DNA of 64,000 nucleotides from Paractinoplanes ferrugineus (lineage in GTDB: Bacteria; Actinomycetota; Actinomycetes; Mycobacteriales; Micromonosporaceae): positions 62,001 through 126,000 of the forward strand of contig NZ_BOMM01000064.1 in assembly GCF_016862195.1 (NCBI RefSeq), given 5' to 3'. The notes under the pieces were generated by a model, which saw nothing but the letters and a program-made list of their open reading frames with translations, searched no databases and was not told the origin of the DNA. Positions 40,883-49,180 of this stretch are shown here, piece by piece. The stretch's first letter is position 1, and every line of letters begins with the position of its first letter. Both the position numbers and the translations under genes were made by a program.

Positions 40883-42541
40883 ATGACTGATCGCGCTACG
40901 CCACGCCGTTCGTGGCGGCGGGTGCTGGGATCGACCCGGCGACGAGTCGAAATCGTGGCTCTTGCTCTCACCATCGTCGTTTGCGGTGTCCTCGCCCTCG
41001 AGGTGATCCCGGCCATCGCCGACGACGAGAAGCTCGAGGGCAAGCCGGTGCCCACCGAGGACGTGCCGGCGCTCGTCGCGGCCGCGCTGTCCTGCCCGGC
41101 CCTGACCCCGCCCAAGGTGGCCGCCCAGGTGATGGCCGCCACCGCCTTCGGTTCCGACGGCGCCAACACCGGTCTCGCCGGCATGAACGACGCCACCTGG
41201 TCGAAGTGGCGCCCGTCGTCCGGCGCCGCCCGCACCGACCGGCAGGCAAGTGTGCTGGCCATGGCCCACCGCACCTGCGAGATCGTCGGTCAGCTGCGCG
41301 CGGCCAAGGTGGACGGCGACCTGTGGGCCGCCGCCGTGGCGACCGACAAGGCCGGCCTGGATGCCGTGCTCAAGGCCAAGGGCATTCCCAAGAGCGCCGA
41401 GGCGTACGTCGACAAGGTCACCGCCTACGCCAACTGGTACGCCGATCAGCCGGTGTTCAGCGTGAAGGCCACCACGGCCGAGGTCGCCGCCTCCCCGGAG
41501 CAGCCGATGGAGGCGCCGGACGAGCTCGTCCCCAGCATCAACGCGGCCGGCCGGATCTGCCCCACCCTCACCCCCGCCCGCATCGCGGCCCAGCTGCGCG
41601 CCGTCTCCGGGTTCAACGCGAGCCTGCGCTCCAGCACCGGCCGCGCCGGGATCGCCCAGTTCACCGACGACATGTGGGAGCGCTATCAGCCCGGCGCCAA
41701 GGCCTCCCGGTGGGACCCCAAGGACGCGATCCTGGCGATGGGCACCGCGATGTGCGACATGAGCCAGCAGTTCGCCGGGCTCAGCGGCGCCGACCCGTAC
41801 ACTCTGGCGCTCGGCGCCTACCAGTGGGGTGCCGACGTCATCCGGCAGGCCGACGGCCTGCCGCGGGCCAATGTCCCGCAGCTCGCCGACCAGGTCAGCC
41901 GTTATGTCCCGCAGTACGAGAAGGACACCCGGCTGACCGCCGCGAAGCCCAAGCCGCCGGTCAGCTCGGCCCCCGCCAGCAAGCCGGCGTCGACACCGCC
42001 CACCTCGACGCCGACCACGGCCGCGCCGACCACGACGGCCGCGACGCCGCCCAAGCCCACCGGCGTGGCCTTCGACCCGAACGCCCGCTACCAGATCCGC
42101 AACGCCTGGGCCGGGGCAGTCGTCGAGCTGCCGGGCAAGGAGCTCAACAACCCCGACGGCACGCGGGTCCAGCTCTACAACAACCTGCTCCAGGACGATC
42201 AGTACTGGCGTTTCCAGAAGGCCCCGGCCGACGGGTACGTGCTGATCATCAACGCCTTCAGCAAGCAGGCGCTCGCGGTCGAGAACGCTTCCAAGGACAA
42301 CTACGCCAAGCTGGTCGTCACCACCAAGAAGGAGAGCGACAAGAACCAGCAGTGGAAGCTGATCGACGGCGGGGACGGCAAGGTCCAGATCGAGAACCAC
42401 AACTCCGGCAAGTTGATGGAGCTGCTCGGTGACGACCTCGGCCCGCCGCAGGCCGACGGCACCTGGAACGAGTACTGGGTCGAGCAGTGGGACCGGGTCA
42501 GCACGGTCAACAAAGACCAGTACTGGCTGCTCGTCAAGTAA
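40883..42541 (+). CDS. Secreted protein with two lysozyme-like domains and a trefoil-like tail
   Basis: 552 residues. Membrane anchor or signal about 25-45 (VALALTIVVCGVLALEV). Two repeats of a lytic-transglycosylase-like fold follow (about 60-180 and 215-345). In the second, IAAQLRAVSGFNASL ... AGIAQFTDDMWERY aligns with the SLT motif in which a Glu normally precedes SGF; here it is Val. The first repeat has MAATAFGSD at that place, with Thr for Glu. Both therefore look catalytically dead. After a Pro/Thr linker (about 355-395) a ricin-type trefoil-like region runs to the end (YQIRNAWAGAVVELPG, NQQWKLIDGG). It may bind wall glycans. Between the sigma and anti-sigma genes. Confidence 0.82.
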   Translation: MTDRATPRRSWRRVLGSTRRRVEIVALALTIVVCGVLALEVIPAIADDEKLEGKPVPTEDVPALVAAALSCPALTPPKVAAQVMAATAFGSDGANTGLAGMNDATWSKWRPSSGAARTDRQASVLAMAHRTCEIVGQLRAAKVDGDLWAAAVATDKAGLDAVLKAKGIPKSAEAYVDKVTAYANWYADQPVFSVKATTAEVAASPEQPMEAPDELVPSINAAGRICPTLTPARIAAQLRAVSGFNASLRSSTGRAGIAQFTDDMWERYQPGAKASRWDPKDAILAMGTAMCDMSQQFAGLSGADPYTLALGAYQWGADVIRQADGLPRANVPQLADQVSRYVPQYEKDTRLTAAKPKPPVSSAPASKPASTPPTSTPTTAAPTTTAATPPKPTGVAFDPNARYQIRNAWAGAVVELPGKELNNPDGTRVQLYNNLLQDDQYWRFQKAPADGYVLIINAFSKQALAVENASKDNYAKLVVTTKKESDKNQQWKLIDGGDGKVQIENHNSGKLMELLGDDLGPPQADGTWNEYWVEQWDRVSTVNKDQYWLLVK

Positions 42542-42543
42542 CC

Positions 42544-43485
42544 ATGGACGAGCTGAGGGGTGACACCGTGCCGGACGACCACGTCGAGGAGGAGCTCCTC
42601 GGGCTGCACTTCCTGGGCGAGCTCGACCCGGACCGCAGCGACGTCATCCACCAGCATCTGCAGACGTGCGCCACCTGCCGGGCCCTGGCGGACGGGGTCG
42701 TCGAGACCCTGGCCGCCCTGGCCCTGCTCAGCGACGACTTCCCGGCCGGGGCGACCATCCCGGCCGCGGAGGCCGCCCCGGCCGCGGGGTCCACGCCGGC
42801 CCCGGAGGTAGCCCCGCCCGCGGAGGTAGCCCCGCCCGCGGAGGTAGCCCCGCCCGCGGAGGTAGCCTCCGGGCCCGTCCCGGCCGCGGACACCGCCGGC
42901 CGGGCGCACGCGGCAGCGAGGCCGGCGGCGCCCCGCCGCCCGGCCGACACCGGACCGGCCGATACCGGACCGGCCGGCACCCGACCGGCCGACACCCGAC
43001 CGGCCGGCACCGGGCCCGGTGGCCGGCGCCCGGCCTCCCGGCGGGTCCGGCTCGTGCGGGCCGCCGGACTGCTCACCCTGGTGCTCGTCGTCGCGGGGCT
43101 CGGCATCACCGCCCTGGTCCGCGGACCTGGCGGCGCCGGCGGGCAGGCCATCGTGACCGCGGCGGCCACCGCCACCGACCGGACGTCCGGGGCCGGCGCC
43201 TCGGTGTTGCTGACCGAGGGCGACGACGGGGTCAGTGTGCGAGCCACCGTCAGCGGGCTGCGCGCCGGCGTCGCGTACGTCCTCTACGCCGTCACCGCTG
43301 ACGGGCAGACCCACCCGGTCAGCCACTGGACCAGCACCACCGCCGTGCGGGACGTCTCCGGCGAGCTGCCCGGCGTACGGCTCAAAAGCCTCTCGTTCTT
43401 CACCGTCTCCCCCGAGAGCGGCGGGGTGGCGGTCTCGGTCTATCTGCCGGGTGCCCCGGGTGCCCCGGCCCCGGGTCCCAGCTGA
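42544..43485 (+). CDS. Zinc-finger anti-sigma factor with RskA-like C-terminal domain
   Basis: 313 residues. The N terminus shows the HxxxCxxC motif HQHLQTCATC (about 36-46) of ZAS anti-sigma proteins. Then come a Pro/Ala region with two sets of tandem repeats, one membrane segment (about 172-192) and an extracytoplasmic beta domain of the RskA type (VSVRATVSGLRAGVAYVLYA, SHWTSTTAVRDVSG). It should hold the ECF sigma factor of 40.1 kb at the membrane until a signal arrives. The stop shares bases with an ATG of the next gene (TGATG). Confidence 0.88.
   Translation: MDELRGDTVPDDHVEEELLGLHFLGELDPDRSDVIHQHLQTCATCRALADGVVETLAALALLSDDFPAGATIPAAEAAPAAGSTPAPEVAPPAEVAPPAEVAPPAEVASGPVPAADTAGRAHAAARPAAPRRPADTGPADTGPAGTRPADTRPAGTGPGGRRPASRRVRLVRAAGLLTLVLVVAGLGITALVRGPGGAGGQAIVTAAATATDRTSGAGASVLLTEGDDGVSVRATVSGLRAGVAYVLYAVTADGQTHPVSHWTSTTAVRDVSGELPGVRLKSLSFFTVSPESGGVAVSVYLPGAPGAPAPGPS
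42797..42865 (+). repeat. 18-bp tandem repeats coding PAEVAP
   Basis: About four in-frame copies of CGGAGGTAGCCCCGCCCG-type units in the anti-sigma gene encode hexapeptides PAEVAP. About 90 bases on (42945-43015), a second set of 15-base units encodes TGPAD/TRPAG pentapeptides. Confidence 0.85.
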
Positions 43486-43514
43486 TGACCCCGGTCTCGA
43501 CAAGAAGGAAGCGG

Positions 43515-45299
43515 ATGTCCTTGTTCACTCGGGCGGCACTTCGTGCGGGTTTCGCCGTGAGCGCGGTGACGGCACTGCTCGGCCTCGGCGCCACCGCCGC
43601 ACACGCCGACGACAACTACGTGAAGTACTACACGGTCACGTCGTCGCACAACGGGTCCAAAGAGAACCTCGCGGAGATCGCCGACCGTTTCCTCGGCGAC
43701 TCGGCCCGCTCGTCGGAGGTGTTCAACCTCAACTCGGGCCGGCCGCAGCCCGACGGCGGGGTGCTCGTCGACCCGGGCCGGCTCAATGCCGGCTGGATGG
43801 TGATCCTGCCGTGGGACGCGGTCGGCGGGGGCGTGCAGTACGGCGTACTGCCTGACAAGTCCCCGAATACGGCCGTGACTCCGGGTGGGGCGCCGAAGGC
43901 GACGCCGTCGCCGACGAAGGGCGGTTCGCCCGCCGGCAACGCGGGCAACCCGCCCGCCAAACCCGCCGCCGGCGGGTCGAAGGGCGCCAAGCCCAAGCCG
44001 GGCAAGGCCGGGCAGTGCGCCACCGCCGCCGCCTCCAGCGGCACCTCCAACTGGGCCGAACTGCGCCTCGCCGCCGACCAGGCCTGGCCGCAGAGCCGGG
44101 GGGACGGCCAGCTCGTCGCCATCGTCGACTCCGGCGTCGAGGGCAGCCTGGCCCAGCTCACCGGGCACGTCGCGGTGGGTTCCGACATCGTCTCCGGCAG
44201 CGGCCGGGGCGACACCGACTGCCTCGGCACCGGCACCGCCATGGCCGGGCTCATCGTCGCCAAGGGCGGCTCCGGCGGCGGCCCCGCCGGCATCGCGCCC
44301 GACGCCACGGTGATGCCTGTGCGGATCGCCGAGACCAGCACCAAGACCCAGGCCACCGACGCCGCCGCCGGCATCACCGCGGCGGTCGGGGCGGGGGCGA
44401 CGATCATCGCGCTGGGCTCCTACGTGGATATCAATGACAAGGGTGTCGCGGACGCCATCGCCGCGGCCAACAAGAAGGACGTCGTCGTGGTGGTCGGCGC
44501 CGCGTCGGGAACGGCCGCGGCCAACCCGGACGCCACGCTCGGCAAGGGTGTGGTGCGCGTCGGCGGCATCGGCGTGGACGGCCAGGCCGCCGACGACTAC
44601 CGCAAGGGCGGGGTCGACGTGGTGGCGCCGGGCATCAACGTCACCAGCCTCGGCATCACCGGCACCGGCTCGCTGACCGGCAGCGGAACCCACTACGCCG
44701 TCGCGTTCGTCGCCGGGGCCGCGGCGCTGGTCCGCTCCGCCTACCCGGAACTGACCGCCCAGCAGGTCGTGCACCGGCTCGAGGCGACCGCCGGCAAGAT
44801 GGGCAACGGCGCCGTGCCGGACGGCAGCTTCGGGTGGGGCCTGATCAACCCGGCCCAGTCGGTGACCAAGGTGCTGCCCGAGGAGGCGGTGCCGGCCGAG
44901 TCCGACTCCCAGGCGCTCAACCGGATCACCTCCGACCCCGGCGCCGGCCGGTCGACCCTGCTCATCGTGGTGACCCTGGTCGCCCTCGCGGCGGCGGTGC
45001 TGCTCGTCTTCCGCATCCGCAAGCTGCTGCGCGGCGAGGCACCGGCCGAGCCGGCGACCACCGAGCCGCCCGCCGGGGACGACACCCCGCCGCCCGCGAC
45101 CCGGCCGCCGGCGGTCAAGCCCGCCGCGAACCCGCCGGTGACCCGGGACACCACACCGCTCACCCCGGGGGTCAAGCCGGGCCCGAAGGTCACGGTTCCG
45201 GCGGCCCCGGCGGCGGCCGAAACCCCGGCGAGTACGCCCGAGGCGCCCCCGAATCCCAAGGCGTCGGTCGGCGCGAAGTCGGCGCAACCTTCCGAGTGA
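43515..45299 (+). CDS. Mycosin-like subtilase homologue with substituted catalytic His and Ser
   Basis: 594 residues from the ATG at 43515 (AGAAGGA upstream); an ATG at 43485 coupled to the previous stop is the alternative. Signal peptide about 1-34 (ends TAAHADD), LysM-like segment (about 36-100, YYTVTSSHNGSKENLAEIAD), Pro/Lys linker, S8 domain (about 175-455), membrane segment (about 480-500) and Pro-rich tail, the layout of MycP proteins. Catalytic Asp is present (VAIVDSGVE). The His site CxGHGT reads CLGTGTAMAG, and the Ser site GTSxA reads GTHYAVAFVAG. It therefore should be inactive as a protease and may act as a structural part of a secretion complex. Confidence 0.9.
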   Translation: MSLFTRAALRAGFAVSAVTALLGLGATAAHADDNYVKYYTVTSSHNGSKENLAEIADRFLGDSARSSEVFNLNSGRPQPDGGVLVDPGRLNAGWMVILPWDAVGGGVQYGVLPDKSPNTAVTPGGAPKATPSPTKGGSPAGNAGNPPAKPAAGGSKGAKPKPGKAGQCATAAASSGTSNWAELRLAADQAWPQSRGDGQLVAIVDSGVEGSLAQLTGHVAVGSDIVSGSGRGDTDCLGTGTAMAGLIVAKGGSGGGPAGIAPDATVMPVRIAETSTKTQATDAAAGITAAVGAGATIIALGSYVDINDKGVADAIAAANKKDVVVVVGAASGTAAANPDATLGKGVVRVGGIGVDGQAADDYRKGGVDVVAPGINVTSLGITGTGSLTGSGTHYAVAFVAGAAALVRSAYPELTAQQVVHRLEATAGKMGNGAVPDGSFGWGLINPAQSVTKVLPEEAVPAESDSQALNRITSDPGAGRSTLLIVVTLVALAAAVLLVFRIRKLLRGEAPAEPATTEPPAGDDTPPPATRPPAVKPAANPPVTRDTTPLTPGVKPGPKVTVPAAPAAAETPASTPEAPPNPKASVGAKSAQPSE

Positions 45300-45306
45300 A
45301 CGACGA

Positions 45307-45331
45307 GGGCCGGGCTGCACGCCCGGCCCTT
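45307..45331. terminator. Bidirectional terminator between convergent genes
   Basis: A perfect 9-bp G/C stem (45307-45315 with 45321-45329) and TGCAC loop, followed by TTC, lies eight bases past the subtilase stop and 18 bases past the end of the convergent regulator gene. It can serve both strands. Confidence 0.8.
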
Positions 45332-45348
45332 CGCAGGTAGTCGCCGGC

Positions 45349-45981
45349 TCAGGCAGCCGCGCGGCTCAGCCGGCGGGGCTGGCTGCAATGCCCCAGCTCG
45401 ATGGCCATCCGGGTCAGCTCGGCCTTGTTGCTGACGTTCAGCTTCGCGCGGATCCGTTTCGCGTACGTGTTGACCGTCGCCTGCGACAGCCCCATCCGCG
45501 TCGCGATCTGCGCGTGCGTGAAGCCGGAGGCGATGAACCGCAGCGTCTCGACCTCCCGCGGCGCCAGCCCGTTCGGCTCGTCGTCCGCACCGCGCGCCAG
45601 CTCCCCCTGGAACTGCCCGACCAGGCGGGGGCAGATGTAGAAGCCGCCCCGGACGATCACCCCGACCGCCTCGCGCACGTCACGCTGCTCGGTGAAGCTG
45701 CTGAAACAACCCCGCGCCCCGGCCCGCACGGCGGCGAGCAGGCTCGGTGTCCGGCCCCACGCCGCGCTCACCAGCGGTCGTCCGACCGTGGCCGCCCGCG
45801 CGATGCTGTCCGTCCCACCGGCCGGCAGCTCCAGCACCACCGCGTCGAACGTCTGACCGAGCGCCAGCAGCTCACCGACGTCCGCCACGGTGGCGGCGAC
45901 GTGCAGACCCGAGTCGGCGGCCAGCTTCTCGAGGCCGGCGCGGGAAATGGGCTGGTCCGAAACGATGGCCGCTGTGAACAC
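45349..45981 (-). CDS. NarL/LuxR-type response regulator with atypical receiver
   Basis: 210 residues from a GTG at 45981 (GGAGGAG upstream). The N-terminal 120 residues follow the receiver fold (AAIVSDQPISRAGLEKLA ... VVLELPAGG ... ARGCFSSFTEQRDVREAV). The phospho-acceptor position in VVLELPAGG is Glu instead of Asp, a phosphomimetic-like change, and no clear partner kinase is nearby. The C-terminal LuxR helix-turn-helix is intact (LAPREVETLRFIASGFTHAQI, LSQATVNTYAKRIRAKLNV). It probably acts without phosphorylation. Divergent from the second anti-sigma-like gene across a 253-base gap. Confidence 0.87.
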   Translation of the reverse strand: MFTAAIVSDQPISRAGLEKLAADSGLHVAATVADVGELLALGQTFDAVVLELPAGGTDSIARAATVGRPLVSAAWGRTPSLLAAVRAGARGCFSSFTEQRDVREAVGVIVRGGFYICPRLVGQFQGELARGADDEPNGLAPREVETLRFIASGFTHAQIATRMGLSQATVNTYAKRIRAKLNVSNKAELTRMAIELGHCSQPRRLSRAAA

Positions 45982-46234
45982 CGGGCTCCTCCAAGCTGTC
46001 GGGCCCGCGGGCACGGGCGCCACTAGGACGGATGCCGGCGCCGCCCGGTTCACGAGACACGAAAAATCCGCCGACGTCCCGGTCGGTTACCGCCGCGATG
46101 CCCCCCGATGAGGGACTTTCCCTTGCTGTCCGCATCGAGCATGCTCACCTGGTGTCCCGCGACGCCCGGCGTTCGGCGAGGATGGGCAGGGAGTCCGGCG
46201 CGGACTCGAACCAGCGGAACCGGACCGGGGATTG

Positions 46235-47890
46235 ATGCCAGTGGTGGACGGCACCGAGCACGTCGAGGAGCTGCTCGGGCTCTACTATCTCGACGAGCTC
46301 GACCCGGCCTCGGCCCAGCGGGTGCAGGCCCACCTCGACACGTGCGCGACCTGCCGTGCCGAGGCCGCCCGGCTGTGCGACGTACTCGGCGCCATGGCCC
46401 TGCTCATCGACGACCGCGAAGCGCTGGCCAGCACCTACGGCGCGCTCGGCACCTCGGTGCCGCCGGCGTTCCCGGCCCGCTTCGCCCCGATCGAGCCCCC
46501 CGAGGAGCCCCGCTCCCGGATCGGCTGGCCGCACCGCCCCCGCCGGCTGGGCCGCAACCGGCCCGCGGAGCCCTCGCCCCCGCCCGACCCGCCGGCGCCG
46601 GAGACACCACCCGCCGCCGGCGGACCCACCCCCAGTGGACCCACCCCCAGTGGACCCACCCCCGGCGGACCCACTGCCGGCGCGCCCACACTTCCGGTGC
46701 CGGCTCCCTCGCCGGCCCCTGCGCCATCGCCGGCGGCCGACCGGCCCCCCGCCTCGGCCCCAGTGTCCGGCGTCACCCCCGTGGCACCGCCGACCGAGCC
46801 GCCTCGCACACCAGCACCCCCGCGTGCCATGGCGGCCGTCGCGCCCCCGCCCGCTGCGCCCACTCAGGCGCCCGCGTCCTCGCCGACGGCGTCCGCGTCG
46901 GCAGTGCCGGCCGTCGCACCCGTGCTCCCGCCGGCTGAGCCGACTCAGGCGCCCGCGCCCTCGTCCGCTGGGCCGGCTCCCGCGCCCACGTCATCCCTTG
47001 CCGGGCCGGCTCACGCACCGGCGCCCACTTCCGCTCCCCCGGCCGCCGTGCCCGCTCCCCCAGCCGCCGTGCCCGCTCCCCCAGCCGCCGTGCCCGCTCC
47101 CCCGGCCGCAGTGCCGGCGACCCCGACCACCGTGCCCGCTCCCCCGACCACCGTGCCCGCTCCCCCGGCCACCGCGCCGGCGATCCCGGCCGCTGGATCG
47201 GCGGCCACGGGCGCGCCGGTGGCACCGAAGCACGCCCCCGGGGAGCCCGAGGCGGCGGCAGAGGTGTCGAAGAACGCGCCGGAGATGCGGACGAAGCCGG
47301 TGGTGCGACCGGCCCCGTCGACCACGGCTGGCCCGTCGAGCACGGCTGGCCCGTCGAGCGGGGCTGTTTCGGCTACGGGGCCGGAGGCCGGTGCGAGCGC
47401 GCAGGCTCAGCAGACGCGACCGGTCCGGCGTACCCGGTCATTGGTGGTCTCGATCGGGTTGTTGACCGCGACCGTCACGCTCGGCGGGACCGCCGCCGTC
47501 GCGCTCCTGCGCGACGGGCCCGGTGACACCGGCGCACCCGTGGCCCCGGTGGTGGTGAGCACGGCGGCGTCGGCGGCCGATGTGGACAGCGGCGCGCGGA
47601 TGACGGTGGCGCTGACCGCCGAGGACGGGTCGACCGAGGTGCTCGCGAAGCTGACCGGGCTGAAGAAAGGTACTGGTTACCGGCTGTACGGCTACGGCCT
47701 GGACGACCACCGCTGGGCGGTGGCGAACTGGACCGGCGGGGCGGGCAAGGTGCAGGAGGTGACCGGCACGGTGCCCGCCGCGATCGGCGGGATCTCCCAC
47801 TTCGCGGTGCTGCGCAGCGACCGCAGCACGGTGGTGACCGTCTACCTGTCGCACGACGCCGGGGCCGACATCGGCCCCAACGGCGGCTGA
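46235..47890 (+). CDS. Second zinc-finger anti-sigma-like membrane protein, Pro-rich
   Basis: 551 residues. The N terminus (EHVEELLGLYYLDELDPAS ... AHLDTCATCRAEAARL) is closely related to the anti-sigma gene at 42.5 kb and keeps the HxxxCxxC motif. A very long Pro/Ala linker (about 75-390) with several repeat sets follows, then a membrane segment (about 400-420) and an RskA-like domain (LTGLKKGTGYRLYGYGL, VANWTGGAGKVQEVTG). No sigma gene is adjacent: its neighbours are the atypical LuxR protein and a type VII cargo-like gene. It may also act on the sigma factor of 40.1 kb. Start ATG at 46235; a TTG at 46232 is possible. Confidence 0.85.
   Translation: MPVVDGTEHVEELLGLYYLDELDPASAQRVQAHLDTCATCRAEAARLCDVLGAMALLIDDREALASTYGALGTSVPPAFPARFAPIEPPEEPRSRIGWPHRPRRLGRNRPAEPSPPPDPPAPETPPAAGGPTPSGPTPSGPTPGGPTAGAPTLPVPAPSPAPAPSPAADRPPASAPVSGVTPVAPPTEPPRTPAPPRAMAAVAPPPAAPTQAPASSPTASASAVPAVAPVLPPAEPTQAPAPSSAGPAPAPTSSLAGPAHAPAPTSAPPAAVPAPPAAVPAPPAAVPAPPAAVPATPTTVPAPPTTVPAPPATAPAIPAAGSAATGAPVAPKHAPGEPEAAAEVSKNAPEMRTKPVVRPAPSTTAGPSSTAGPSSGAVSATGPEAGASAQAQQTRPVRRTRSLVVSIGLLTATVTLGGTAAVALLRDGPGDTGAPVAPVVVSTAASAADVDSGARMTVALTAEDGSTEVLAKLTGLKKGTGYRLYGYGLDDHRWAVANWTGGAGKVQEVTGTVPAAIGGISHFAVLRSDRSTVVTVYLSHDAGADIGPNGG
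46621..46675 (+). repeat. 15-bp tandem repeats coding GPTPS
   Basis: Four in-frame copies of a GGACCCACCCCC-type unit in the linker of the second anti-sigma-like gene. Confidence 0.8.
47040..47175 (+). repeat. 21-bp tandem repeats coding AAVPAPP
   Basis: About six to seven in-frame copies of a unit such as GCCGTGCCCGCTCCCCCAGC, encoding Ala-Val-Pro-Ala-Pro-Pro heptads, extend the cell-wall-spanning linker of the second anti-sigma-like protein. Confidence 0.85.
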
Positions 47891-47899
47891 AGCCGGGAA

Positions 47900-48544
47900 T
47901 CAGGGGGTCGCGGTGCCGTCCGGGACGGTGGAGTGGATGTCGGCGCCGGCGTAGATCTGGGCGGCGTTGTTGAGTTTGCCGACGAACTCGCCGACCAGCT
48001 CGAGCACGCCGCCGCAGCCCTGCAGGAGCTGGAACTGGTTGTACTGGATCTCCGCGGTCTGGTCCGGGTGCGGGTCCTTGTACGGCGAGTACCAGCCGCT
48101 GCCGTCGTCGTAGGGGCCGATCCACTTGACGTTGGGGTTGAGCGGGACACCCTGGTGGTAGACCGCGACCGTGTCCGACTCCTTGCCGGCCCAGAAGACC
48201 CAGCCCGACTTGGCGATCGCGCTGTCGCGGAACGACTCGAAGTCGGCGATCTGGCCCTTCATGGCCGCGAGGATGGTGGTCTCGGCGTCGTGCATCTGGC
48301 CCGGGCTCACGTCGTAGCCGCGCAGGTCCGGGGCGGCCGGGTCGCCCTTGGGCGCGTTCGGGTCGGGAAGCAGGTTGCCGTGCTCGTCGACCGGTTTGCC
48401 GTCGCTGTTGGTGTAGCCGCCGTGGCCGTCCGAGGTGGGCGCCTTGAACCCGATGAGGTCCTCGTTGGCCCCGCTGACGTGGCGGCCGGTCGGCCAGACC
48501 TGGGTGAGATCGACCGGGACGACAGAGGTCTTGGAATCGCTCAT
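47900..48544 (-). CDS. Type VII secretion cargo-like protein with YxxxD tail
   Basis: 214 residues from the ATG at 48544. The first 90 residues are polar and Gly/Asp rich (DGHGGYTNSDGKPVDEHG). A helical part follows (about 95-125, PGQMHDAETTILAAMKGQIADFESF), and near the end ELVGEFVGKLNNAAQIYAGADIHS carries YAGAD, a YxxxD export signal as used by ESX/type VII substrates. No enzymatic motif. Divergent from the WXG-type gene at 48.7 kb, which suggests partner proteins sharing a 141-base control region. Convergent with the anti-sigma-like gene. Family not recognised beyond this. Confidence 0.75.
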   Translation of the reverse strand: MSDSKTSVVPVDLTQVWPTGRHVSGANEDLIGFKAPTSDGHGGYTNSDGKPVDEHGNLLPDPNAPKGDPAAPDLRGYDVSPGQMHDAETTILAAMKGQIADFESFRDSAIAKSGWVFWAGKESDTVAVYHQGVPLNPNVKWIGPYDDGSGWYSPYKDPHPDQTAEIQYNQFQLLQGCGGVLELVGEFVGKLNNAAQIYAGADIHSTVPDGTATP

Positions 48545-48685
48545 ACCTGAACCTTGCGCGCGCGACGGGGTGGCGGCAACGTCCCTCTTGGTACGACCCA
48601 CCGGCGCCGGAACGGGGTCTGGGGCGCTGCCGTCTCCCGTGGTTACGGTCGGGCGGAACGGTGGAGTCCGACCTACGGAGCGTGC

Positions 48686-49171
48686 ATGGTGAGTGACGGT
48701 GCGACCGGCTACGACGTCTCCAAGGTCCGGATCGACGTGGAGCTCTACTACATGCACCAGTACGCCAGCGTCTACATGCCCTCGCTGATCACCAGTCTGC
48801 AGGAGGACTGGAAGAAGATCGGCGACATCTGGGACCAGCTCAAGATCAGTTGGGTCGGGGAGGGTTCCGAGGCCGCCGACGCGTTCAACGCGCGCCTCAA
48901 GGACGTGCAGAACCGGCTGTTCGGCACGCCCGACAAGGCCGATCCGACGAAGGTGGAGACGCCGGGCATCCTCGACCGGATCCGGTACGGCGCCGTGGTG
49001 GCGGCGGCCAACTACAACGCCGCCGAGCACGCCGTGACCAACATGTTCGACGATTTCGTCCATGCCATCGCCGGTGAGGGCGACGGCAACGGCCCGCAGG
49101 ACAGTACGACGCCGCCGATCACCGTGGACTACAACACGAACCCGTTCCCCACGCCGAAGAAAGACGGCTGA
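48686..49171 (+). CDS. WXG100-like protein
   Basis: 161 residues from the ATG at 48686 (GGAG upstream). Two helices are joined by SWVGEGSEAAD, which supplies the W-x-G turn; the later NYNAAEHAV gives a YxxxE export signal. A Pro/Thr tail (TTPPITVDYNTNPFPTP) ends the protein. It is longer than a classical WXG100 protein (about 100). It precedes the giant WXG-headed protein by nine bases, so the two may dimerise for export. Confidence 0.83.
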   Translation: MVSDGATGYDVSKVRIDVELYYMHQYASVYMPSLITSLQEDWKKIGDIWDQLKISWVGEGSEAADAFNARLKDVQNRLFGTPDKADPTKVETPGILDRIRYGAVVAAANYNAAEHAVTNMFDDFVHAIAGEGDGNGPQDSTTPPITVDYNTNPFPTPKKDG

Positions 49172-49180
49172 CGACCTACC

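Noticed and set aside
42797-42865. Short phased repeats as a CRISPR array
   Set aside because: The units are contiguous, in frame and coding; there are no spacers and no cas genes in the window.
46185-46225. tRNA-like T-arm text (GGACTCGAACC) reading as the 3' half of a tRNA on the minus strand
   Set aside because: The T-stem does not pair, and no matching anticodon or acceptor stem can be drawn in the next 75 bases.
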